In this document: piece after piece, positions 1 through 5,902 of the stretch
Layout: each line of letters opens with the position of its first letter
Position numbering within the stretch: position 1 is the first letter of the stretch
NCBI GenBank assembly: GCA_945896765.1
Contig: CAMDEL010000060.1
Location: 1 to 8,250, forward strand
DNA: 8,250 nucleotides
Source: Singulisphaera sp. GP187
GTDB taxonomy: Bacteria; Planctomycetota; Phycisphaerae; Phycisphaerales; SM1A02
Direction of reading: 5' to 3'
Notes under the pieces: generated by a model
Told to the model about the DNA's origin: nothing
Databases searched by the model: none
Seen by the model: the letters and a program-made list of their open reading frames with translations, nothing else
Translations under genes and position numbers: made by a program

Positions 1-222
1 CCACGTTTTGCGATCGACCTCATCACGGTCTGGCTTGCGGGAACGGTCGTTCGCCTGCTGCTGACCCCTCTTGCATGCCTGGCGTTATACTCCCAAGCCC
101 CCTGTGATAAAAGCCAGTTTGTGGTGGCGGTGGGGGCGTGCTACTTCGCAGTTGTTCTTGCTGAAGTGGGCATGATTGCCTTCAGTTTGCCTCGCGCCGC
201 AGTCGGCGACGCGCGGCAATAA
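1..222 (+). CDS. 3' end of a small membrane protein, probably AtpI-like (5' end outside window)
   Basis: The reading frame is open from base 1 to a TAA at 220-222, giving the last 73 residues of a protein. They contain two hydrophobic stretches (about residues 9-30 and 42-63 of the fragment) joined by a short polar loop with Cys, Asp and Lys, then a short polar tail ending in DARQ. An arginine sits inside the first helix (VVRLLL), as in many ATP synthase I chains. A gene of this size and shape 27 bases upstream of atpB is usually AtpI, a small membrane protein thought to help c-ring assembly or Mg2+ supply. The assignment rests mainly on position and topology, because the sequence itself is not distinctive. 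GC is about 59 % by hand count, with many GTG/CTG/GCG codons, clearly richer than atpB just downstream. It could also be an unrelated two-helix protein. Confidence 0.5.
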   Translation, partial: PRFAIDLITVWLAGTVVRLLLTPLACLALYSQAPCDKSQFVVAVGACYFAVVLAEVGMIAFSLPRAAVGDARQ

Positions 223-249
223 AATTTCCGACTTTGAGGTGCGCGGCGA

Positions 250-1224
250 ATGTCAGTTTTTCTAGCAAGCGAGTCAGATCCAATCGCCCACATTGTCGAC
301 AAGGGAGTCCTTGGATTCAGCTTATTTGATCAACCAGTCATGCTCAGCATGATCACGCTGATCGGTTGTGCAATTGTGCTTTATCTTTTGATGCACAAGG
401 CCGCAAAATCAATCGCAACGGGTCCTGTTGCGATGGGCAATCGCCGCTTCATTCCGATTGGTTCATTCGCAGCACTCGTTGAAGTTGTGATCGTCTATTT
501 GCGAAATGAGATGCTTATTCCAGTGATGGGCGAGCGATTGACCAAGCGATATCTCTCATTCTTGCTTTCGATGTTTTTCTTCATTTTAGCCTTGAATGTA
601 GTGGGTTTGATCCCATTCGTTGATATCCAAGATGCGATCTATGGATTGATGGGTAAGAAATTTGACATTGCAGAACATGAAACCTCTGCAATCTTTGGAG
701 GCGCTGCGACTGCAAGCATCTCAGTGACAGGTGGATTGGCTCTTGTCTCGTTCATCGTCATTCAGTTTCAGGGATTCCGAGAACTTGGAGTCAAAGGATG
801 GCTGGAACATTTGTGCGGCGGACATGAACTGGTTCACGGTTCAATCTTTCTCTGGCTCGTCGTTCCAATCATCTTCGTTGTTGAATTTTTCGGCCTCTTT
901 GTGAAGCCCGCAGCATTGGCGATTCGACTCTTTGCCAACATGGTCGCTGGGCACACGCTGCTGATCACCTTGACGATGTTCGGTGCGATGGCCATCAAGG
1001 CTGGCTTGGGCACATTTGCCGTCGGCGGCATCACCATCGTCAGCGGTATTGGCGCGATTTTGATCACATTCCTCGAAGTTTTCGTGGCTGTTCTGCAAGC
1101 CTTTATTTTCATGTTCTTGACCGCTGTCTTTATCAGCCTGATGGCTCATGAGGAGGAAGAGGGTCATTCTGAGCACGGAACCGATGACGGTCACGCCGCT
1201 TCTGTCACGACTGCCGCACACTAA
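250..1224 (+). CDS. atpB: F1F0 ATP synthase subunit a
   Basis: Subunit a forms the proton half-channels beside the c-ring in the membrane. The 324-residue product has the family's helix pattern and the hallmark RLFANMVAGH segment, with the essential arginine at R226 (E. coli R210). The later LQAFIFMFLT helix contains Q283 (E. coli Q252). At the E. coli E219 position there is H235, and at the H245 position there is E276. This is the swapped pair typical of mitochondrial and alphaproteobacterial subunits. Compared with E. coli (271 aa) it has a longer loop around residues 123-150 and a C-terminal tail (about 300-324) rich in Glu and His, with five histidines. The ATG at 250 is preceded by GAGG at 236-239, and an in-frame stop at 235-237 rules out an upstream start. 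It is the first complete gene of the atpBEFHA run. Confidence 0.97.
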   Translation: MSVFLASESDPIAHIVDKGVLGFSLFDQPVMLSMITLIGCAIVLYLLMHKAAKSIATGPVAMGNRRFIPIGSFAALVEVVIVYLRNEMLIPVMGERLTKRYLSFLLSMFFFILALNVVGLIPFVDIQDAIYGLMGKKFDIAEHETSAIFGGAATASISVTGGLALVSFIVIQFQGFRELGVKGWLEHLCGGHELVHGSIFLWLVVPIIFVVEFFGLFVKPAALAIRLFANMVAGHTLLITLTMFGAMAIKAGLGTFAVGGITIVSGIGAILITFLEVFVAVLQAFIFMFLTAVFISLMAHEEEEGHSEHGTDDGHAASVTTAAH

Positions 1225-1249
1225 GAGAACTCTGTATATTGTCCACCCC

Positions 1250-1272
1250 TTGCGGGCGATGTTCGCCAGCAA
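1250..1272 (+). promoter_or_regulatory. Stem-loop in the atpB-atpE intergenic region
   Basis: In the 106-base gap between atpB and atpE, TTGC (1250-1253) pairs with GCAA (1269-1272) and GGCGA (1255-1259) pairs with TCGCC (1263-1267). One G/A mismatch separates the two stems and the loop is TGT. This makes nine base pairs in total. The sequence after it, GTTTCATTCC, is not a proper T-tract, so a strong intrinsic terminator is unlikely. The likely roles are an mRNA processing or stability element, or an attenuator, setting atpE expression apart from atpB. The pairing is seen directly; the function is inferred. Confidence 0.5.
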
Positions 1273-1330
1273 GTTTCATTCCTGAATCACGTATCAAAAC
1301 TGCACTTAACCCACTGGAGAATCGACACCC

Positions 1331-1663
1331 ATGAAGCTCGCTCATTTCACTCTTGCCTTGATCGCCGGAACAGTATTCGTCAACATCGCATCAGCTGCGG
1401 ATGCAGTTGATCCAGCCGCTGTTGAGATTGCCAAAATCTCTGCTGCGAATTGGGGTAAAGCAATCGGTGCTGGATTGGCCTGCGGTCTCGCAGCAATCGG
1501 CGCAGGTGTTGGAATCGGTCGCATCGGTGGCAGCGCAGTCGAGTCCATCGCTCGTCAGCCTGAGATGGCGACACGAATTTTCATCAACATGATTTTGACC
1601 GCTGCTCTCGTCGAAGGTGTTGCACTTTTCGCCGTGGTCGCCGGATTCCTCAACTTCAAGTGA
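1331..1663 (+). CDS. atpE: F1F0 ATP synthase subunit c with N-terminal signal-like extension
   Basis: Subunit c is the proteolipid that oligomerises into the proton-driven rotor ring. The 110-residue product contains the two-helix hairpin at about residues 40-108. It has the glycine-rich first helix (GAGVGIGRIGG), the polar loop ARQPE (74-78) that contacts gamma and epsilon, and the ion-binding carboxylate E95 in ALVEGVALF. E95 is followed by Gly-Val rather than Ser-Thr. The first-helix position that is Gln in Na+ rings is Ile. Both features predict proton specificity. Residues 1-22 look like a cleavable signal peptide (one Lys, hydrophobic core, ASA then AD), so the mature protein would be about 88 residues, close to the usual 75-90. 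GGAG at 1316-1319 serves the ATG. Stem-loops on both sides of the gene suggest separate control of its expression. Confidence 0.97.
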   Translation: MKLAHFTLALIAGTVFVNIASAADAVDPAAVEIAKISAANWGKAIGAGLACGLAAIGAGVGIGRIGGSAVESIARQPEMATRIFINMILTAALVEGVALFAVVAGFLNFK

Positions 1664-1683
1664 TCGAACCGAGTTTCTTTGTT

Positions 1684-1701
1684 TGCATGCCATTGCATGC
1701 A
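1684..1701 (+). promoter_or_regulatory. Stem-loop in the atpE-atpF intergenic region
   Basis: TGCATGC (1684-1690) pairs perfectly with GCATGCA (1695-1701) around a CATT loop, a seven base-pair stem 20 bases after the atpE stop. The core is also a direct repeat of TTGCATGC at 1683 and 1693, exactly 10 bases apart, and each copy holds the palindrome GCATGC. No T-run follows, so it is not a standard terminator. Protection of the atpE message 3' end is one plausible role. A binding site for a dimeric regulator is another, given the one-turn spacing. Confidence 0.45.
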
Positions 1702-1742
1702 TTGGCTTGGATTCCTTTGGAAACCTCTGAGGAGATTGTCTG

Positions 1743-2264
1743 ATGTTGATCGCTTCTACTGATCCGCTCGCATTCAACTTGCTGCCGTTCGTCACCACAA
1801 TCGTGGTGTTTTCGGTGGTTGCGATTGCGCTTGGGATATTTGTCTGGCCGAAAATCCTGAAGGGACTCGATGATCGCAATGCAAAGATCTTGCACGAGAT
1901 CGAATCTGCAGAAGCAGCTCGCGCTGTTGCTGCAGCCAAGCAGAAAGAGTTCGAACAGAAACTTGCTGAAGCGCTTGAACAAGCTGCTCAAATGATCCGC
2001 GAGGCAAAGTCCGAAGCGGTTCGAATGGGTGACGAGATTCGGGCAAAGAGCGAAGCAGATTTGGCAGAACGCGCTCGACGCGCAGGCGAAGAAATCGAAA
2101 ATGCGCGGCGTGCAGCCATCGCAGAACTCGAATCTCACGCAGCAACTCTGGCGGTTTCCATAGCTGGTCGCATTTTGAAGCGTGAGATCAATCCCGCAGA
2201 TCAGAAGCGAATGATCGAAGAGTCGATGACAGGAATGTCCACAATTTCAGGCAAGCGCAACTGA
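1743..2264 (+). CDS. atpF: F1F0 ATP synthase subunit b
   Basis: Subunit b is the peripheral-stalk stator that ties F0 to F1 through delta. The 173-residue product has one N-terminal membrane helix (about residues 12-35) ending in the family-typical FVWPKI. Next comes LDDRNAKI and a long Ala/Glu/Lys/Arg-rich coiled coil (about 40-140), with no helix breakers until Pro151. The segment LAVSIAGRILKREI (136-149) matches the conserved C-terminal part that binds delta. Length is close to E. coli b (156 aa). The start ATG is well supported by GAGGAG at 1729-1734, 8 bases away. There is a single b gene and no b' paralogue in the window, so a homodimeric stalk is expected unless b' is encoded elsewhere. 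Confidence 0.96.
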   Translation: MLIASTDPLAFNLLPFVTTIVVFSVVAIALGIFVWPKILKGLDDRNAKILHEIESAEAARAVAAAKQKEFEQKLAEALEQAAQMIREAKSEAVRMGDEIRAKSEADLAERARRAGEEIENARRAAIAELESHAATLAVSIAGRILKREINPADQKRMIEESMTGMSTISGKRN

Positions 2265-2271
2265 GTTTTTT

Positions 2272-2871
2272 ATGATTGCCACTGATAAAATCGCAACCGT
2301 CTACGCCAACGCACTGTTGGAATTGGCTGTGAAAGAAGGCGGTAATTCTCGCGCCCAAGAAATTGGCGAAGAACTTGATGCACTTTGCGAAGTGATCGGT
2401 GCAAATAAAGCATTCGTAGAATTTCTTGGATCGCCAGCGGTTGCTCGTGCTGCGCGAACTGCAACGATTGAACGTGTTCTGAAGGGTCGAGTCAGCGATG
2501 CGATCTATCGATTTGTGCGAATTGTGAATCACAAGGGACGCCTCGGTCATCTGCTTTCGATGGGGAAGGCATACGACACGCTTCTACAAAAACTTTTCGG
2601 CAAGACCGAAGTCGATGTCTATACGGTTGATGGCCAACCGATGGGCGAAGCAACCGAAACATTGATGCGCGAGAAGTTGCGCGCAACCATCGGCAGCGAA
2701 GCGATTTTTCATTATTACGCAGAGAAGTCCATGATCGGTGGAATCAAGTTGCGCATCGCAGACCAACTTGTGGATGGATCGGTTGCGACTCAACTGCGTC
2801 GATTGCAAGAAACCATTATTGAATCTGGAGGCGCGGCTGTTCGCAGCGACTCAAAGAGATTCATCTCCTGA
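2272..2871 (+). CDS. atpH: F1F0 ATP synthase subunit delta
   Basis: Delta sits on top of F1 and links the alpha/beta hexamer to subunit b (it corresponds to mitochondrial OSCP). The 199-residue product begins with the usual helical N-terminal domain (IATVYANALLELA) and contains VNHKGRL (85-91). It ends with the C-terminal signature GGIKLRIADQLVDGSV (156-171). A tail of about 15 residues after the signature makes it slightly longer than E. coli delta (177 aa). The start lies 7 bases after the atpF stop. It has no good Shine-Dalgarno, only GAG followed by six T, so translation probably depends on ribosomes arriving from atpF. No other start near this point would keep the conserved N-terminal helix intact. 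Confidence 0.95.
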   Translation: MIATDKIATVYANALLELAVKEGGNSRAQEIGEELDALCEVIGANKAFVEFLGSPAVARAARTATIERVLKGRVSDAIYRFVRIVNHKGRLGHLLSMGKAYDTLLQKLFGKTEVDVYTVDGQPMGEATETLMREKLRATIGSEAIFHYYAEKSMIGGIKLRIADQLVDGSVATQLRRLQETIIESGGAAVRSDSKRFIS

Positions 2872-2908
2872 ACTATTTTTTAAAGCTCGTTCTTAAGAGG
2901 AAACAACT

Positions 2909-4462
2909 ATGAAGATCAAGACAGACGAAATCGCATCAGTCATTCGCCAAGAGATCGAACAATTCGGCAGCACGCTGGAAGTCAGCGATGTCGGACAGGT
3001 CGTTGAAGTCGGCGATGGAATCGCCAGAATCTATGGACTTGGCAAGGTCATGTCCGGCGAACTGGTCGAATTCGAATCACAAGGTGGAACGGTCATGGGC
3101 CAAGTGATGAACTTGGAATCTGACACAGTCGGTGCTGCGCTTTTCGGCGATGCAACTGGCGTTCGCGAAGGCGATACCGTTCGTTCGACTGGACGACTTC
3201 TGGAAGTTCCTGTTGGTCCGCAACTTCTTGGACGCGTGGTGGATCCGCTGGGCAAGCCGCTCGATGGTGGAGCTCCGCTGGGAACAACTGAAACTGGAAA
3301 GGTCGACATCGTCGCTCCTGGAATCGCAGCGCGTCAGCCCGTGAAGGAACCGATGCAGTTCGGCATCAAGGCCATCGATGCGATGGTTCCCGTGGGTCGT
3401 GGTCAACGCGAACTTGTCATCGGTGATCGCAAGACTGGCAAGACAGCCATCTGCTTGGATTGCATCATCAATCAACGACAGTATTGGGGAACTCCCGATG
3501 CAGTCGTGTGCATCTATGTTGCAGTCGGTCAGAAAGATTCGACTGTCGCGAGTGTTGTTGACGTGCTGAAGAAAAATGGCGCGATGGATTACACCATTGT
3601 CGTCAATGCAGGCGCGGCATCTTCTGCTCCGATGCAATACATCGCTCCGTACTCCGGATGTGCGATGGGCGAATATTTTATGTGGAAGGGCAAAGACCCT
3701 TCGTACACCGGACCGAAGCATGTGCTCTGCGTCTATGACGATTTGTCGAAGCAGGCCGTTGCGTACCGCGAACTTTCTTTGTTGCTTCGTCGTCCACCAG
3801 GTCGCGAGGCATATCCCGGCGACGTTTTCTATCTGCATTCGCGATTGCTTGAGCGATCAACGAAACTCTCCAAGGAAAACGGCGGCGGATCGCTGACTGC
3901 TTTGCCAATCATCGAAACGCAAGAAGGTGACGTTTCTGCATACATCCCAACCAACGTGATTTCCATCACCGACGGTCAGATTTATTTGCAGCCAGAACTT
4001 TTCTCGGCAGGTGTGCGACCCGCGATCAACGTGGGAATTTCCGTCAGCCGCGTCGGTGGAGCTGCGCAAATCAAGGCAATGAAAGAAGTCGCCGGTTCGC
4101 TGCGACTCGATCTTGCTGCATACCGAGAACTGGAAGCATTCGCCCAGCTTGGAACCCAACTCGATCAAGCATCGACGCGCCAACTTGCGCGCGGCGCACG
4201 CATGGTCGAACTTCTCAAGCAAGGTCAATACAGTCCATTCGACACGATCGACCAGTGCCTTTCGATGTTTGCCGGATCCAAGGGATTCATGGACGATGTT
4301 GTGAAGGAAAAAGTCAGTCAGTTCGAAAGCAATATGCTTGATTATTTCCGCGGACCACAGAAGGCTTTGCGCGACGAACTCGCCGCTGCGAAGTCCTTCA
4401 AGGGTCTTGACGAAAAGTTTGTTGCTGCATTGAAGACCTTCAAGCAATCCTGGAAAAACTGA
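2909..4462 (+). CDS. atpA: F1F0 ATP synthase subunit alpha
   Basis: Alpha alternates with beta in the F1 hexamer, binds nucleotide at non-catalytic sites and supplies the arginine finger to beta. The 517-residue product matches the family's usual length (E. coli 513). It has the N-terminal delta-binding helix, a beta-barrel domain, and the Walker A loop GDRKTGKTA (172-180). Further on are the Walker B region LCVYDDLSK (273-281), the motif LLLRRPPGREAYPGDVFYLH (291-310) and the signature PAINVGISVSRVGG (371-384), with the arginine finger at R381 (E. coli R376). A small insertion around 262-271 precedes Walker B. The start at 2909 has AAGAGG at 2895-2900 with ideal spacing. The gene is intact, but it is not followed by atpG as in most bacteria. 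Confidence 0.98.
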   Translation: MKIKTDEIASVIRQEIEQFGSTLEVSDVGQVVEVGDGIARIYGLGKVMSGELVEFESQGGTVMGQVMNLESDTVGAALFGDATGVREGDTVRSTGRLLEVPVGPQLLGRVVDPLGKPLDGGAPLGTTETGKVDIVAPGIAARQPVKEPMQFGIKAIDAMVPVGRGQRELVIGDRKTGKTAICLDCIINQRQYWGTPDAVVCIYVAVGQKDSTVASVVDVLKKNGAMDYTIVVNAGAASSAPMQYIAPYSGCAMGEYFMWKGKDPSYTGPKHVLCVYDDLSKQAVAYRELSLLLRRPPGREAYPGDVFYLHSRLLERSTKLSKENGGGSLTALPIIETQEGDVSAYIPTNVISITDGQIYLQPELFSAGVRPAINVGISVSRVGGAAQIKAMKEVAGSLRLDLAAYRELEAFAQLGTQLDQASTRQLARGARMVELLKQGQYSPFDTIDQCLSMFAGSKGFMDDVVKEKVSQFESNMLDYFRGPQKALRDELAAAKSFKGLDEKFVAALKTFKQSWKN

Positions 4463-4464
4463 TC

Positions 4465-5439
4465 GTGATCACTGCTGGCCACTGGCTTTCTCAGCATCGC
4501 GCGGCGTATGCAGAGTGTCCAGTGTGCGTGACTGGTGGAGCGGGATTTATCGGTTCGCACATTGTTGCTGCACTTGATCAATTGGGTGCAAAGGTCACGG
4601 TCATCGATAATTTGTCCAATGGGCGGCGCGAGAATATCGAGCGAAGTTCTGAACGCGTCACATTCATCGAGGCAAGCATTCTTGATTCGTCAGCGATGCA
4701 AAGCGCAGTCAAGGGCGCGAAAATTGTTTTTCATCTTGCAGCGCTCGGATCCGTGCCAGCGTCTGTCGAAACTCCAATGAAGTTTCAAGAAGCAAACGCA
4801 ACTGGAACGATGGCGGTTCTGGAAGCTGCGCGACATGGTGGTGTTGGTCGCGTGGTCTATTCTGCATCCAGTTCGGCTTATGGAAACACTCCCACGCTTC
4901 CAAAGATCGAAACGATGTCGCCTGATCCGCTTTCGCCATATGCGGTGACAAAGTTGGAAGGGGAGCATCTCTGCCGCGCGTGGAGCATTTGTTATGGTCT
5001 CTCAGCAGTCAGCTTGCGATACTTCAATATTTTCGGGCCGCGGCAGCGACCAGATTCGCAGTATGCCGCTGTGATTCCAAAGTTCGCAACAAGTTTGCGA
5101 CAGGGATTATCTCCGACGATCTTTGGCGATGGCAGACAAACACGAGATTTTACTCATGTCGACAATGCAGTCCACGCCAATTTGCTTGCAGGATCTTCGA
5201 CGCAAAAGTTGCAGGGCGAAATGATGAACATCGGATGTGGTTCAAAGTTTACGCTGCTCGATTTGCTTGATCAAATGAACGCAATTTTGGGAACAAAGAT
5301 TTTGGCGACATTCGCACCGACCCGTCAAGGCGATGTGCGCGACAGCATGGCTTCGATTGATCGAGCGAAGGCGTTGATTGGATACGAGCCTGTGATTGAA
5401 TTCGCAGAAGGCTTGCAAAGAACACTCTCGGGTGGATGA
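4465..5439 (+). CDS. NAD-dependent nucleotide-sugar epimerase/dehydratase, WbpP/TviC/GalE-like extended SDR
   Basis: This is an extended short-chain dehydrogenase/reductase that would interconvert a UDP- or dTDP-sugar, for example 4-epimerisation for surface polysaccharide. It shows the NAD loop VTGGAGFIGSH (22-32), DN (48-49) at the end of strand 2, HLAALGSVP (90-98), SSSAYG (135-140) and the catalytic YAVTK (Y159, K163). RYFNIFGPRQ (185-194), AAVIPK (201-206) and RDFTHVDN (227-234) follow. The AAVIPK and RDF...DN blocks are closest to UDP-GlcNAc 4-epimerases such as WbpP and TviC, but the exact substrate cannot be told. The GTG at 4465 is 2 bases after the atpA stop, giving an N-terminal extension of about 19 residues. 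A GTG at 4522 would start at a more usual place, just before CVTGGAGF. Neither has a strong Shine-Dalgarno. Expression is probably by readthrough or coupling from atpA. Confidence 0.9.
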   Translation: MITAGHWLSQHRAAYAECPVCVTGGAGFIGSHIVAALDQLGAKVTVIDNLSNGRRENIERSSERVTFIEASILDSSAMQSAVKGAKIVFHLAALGSVPASVETPMKFQEANATGTMAVLEAARHGGVGRVVYSASSSAYGNTPTLPKIETMSPDPLSPYAVTKLEGEHLCRAWSICYGLSAVSLRYFNIFGPRQRPDSQYAAVIPKFATSLRQGLSPTIFGDGRQTRDFTHVDNAVHANLLAGSSTQKLQGEMMNIGCGSKFTLLDLLDQMNAILGTKILATFAPTRQGDVRDSMASIDRAKALIGYEPVIEFAEGLQRTLSGG

Positions 5440-5443
5440 GCGT

Positions 5444-5902
5444 TTATTCGCCGATATCTTCGGCCCACAAGTCTGGCTTTTCGCGCTTCATTCTTTCCAT
5501 CAATGCGATGCAACGCGGATCGTCGAGCACGGTCAACACGATGCCGCACTTGATCATCCAATCTTCGGCACCGAGAAAAGTTTTGTTCTCGCCGATGATC
5601 ACGCGGGGAATCTTGAAGAGGATCGTTGTGCCTGAACACATCGCGCAAGGCGAGAGTGTTGAGATCAGCGTGAGTCGATGCCAATCGCGCCGTCGACCAG
5701 CTTTGCGAACGCAGTCGACTTCGGCATGCGCAGTTGGATCGCCGGATTGCACGCGCTGATTGTGGCCGCGCGCAACGATGACTCCATCCTCGTTCAGCAG
5801 CGTTGATCCGATTGGTATGCCGCCTTCACGCCAACTGTTTTCAGCTTGTTCGATTGCCGCAATGAGACCGAGTTCGATAATTTCATTTGTAATGTTGCTC
5901 AT
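5444..5902 (-). CDS. Cytosine deaminase, yeast Fcy1 type (zinc-dependent CDA fold)
   Basis: Predicted cytosolic enzyme converting cytosine to uracil for pyrimidine salvage. The 152-residue product has the zinc site H59-A-E61 and PCAMC (C86, C89). Beyond the generic deaminase motifs it matches yeast Fcy1 (158 aa) almost end to end. Shared blocks include EGGIPIGS, RGHNQR (N48, yeast N51), TLSPCAMC, IPRVIIGEN with F109 (yeast F114), and the C-terminal cap LWAEDIGE with W146 and D149 (yeast W152, D155). These are the residues that contact the pyrimidine, so a cytosine substrate is more likely than guanine, tRNA adenosine or dCMP. It is unrelated to bacterial CodA, an amidohydrolase. The ATG overlaps the stop of the upstream membrane-protein gene as ATGA and lacks a good Shine-Dalgarno, which implies translational coupling. 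The comparison is from memory of the yeast sequence. Confidence 0.9.
   Translation of the reverse strand: MSNITNEIIELGLIAAIEQAENSWREGGIPIGSTLLNEDGVIVARGHNQRVQSGDPTAHAEVDCVRKAGRRRDWHRLTLISTLSPCAMCSGTTILFKIPRVIIGENKTFLGAEDWMIKCGIVLTVLDDPRCIALMERMKREKPDLWAEDIGE

Noticed and set aside
1331..1663. Sodium-translocating (N-ATPase-like) c subunit
   Set aside because: The Gln in helix 1 and the Ser/Thr after the key Glu that coordinate Na+ are replaced by Ile and by Gly-Val.
2262..2274. T-run directly before atpH as a terminator
   Set aside because: No stem precedes it. It is simply the short spacer between coupled genes.
2852..2881. Possible terminator between atpH and atpA (GAGA/TCTC stem, then six T)
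   Set aside because: The stem has only four pairs with a mismatch next to it, and atpA follows at once with a strong ribosome site, so the genes are most likely co-transcribed.
3077..3838. Long open frame on the minus strand opposite atpA (253 codons)
   Set aside because: It is explained by codon bias of the highly conserved atpA on the other strand. The translation has no domain-like pattern and no ribosome site.
4463..4530. Remnant of atpG between atpA and the epimerase
   Set aside because: No gamma-like N-terminus (Arg-rich helix with KNTQKIT-type motif) is visible in any frame. The space is only 2 bases before the epimerase frame opens.
5450..5464. Hairpin GCCGA-TATCT-TCGGC just inside the deaminase 3' end, as a shared terminator for the convergent genes
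   Set aside because: The stem is only 5 bp, no T-tract follows on either strand, and the bases encode the conserved EDIGE ending of the deaminase, which explains them.
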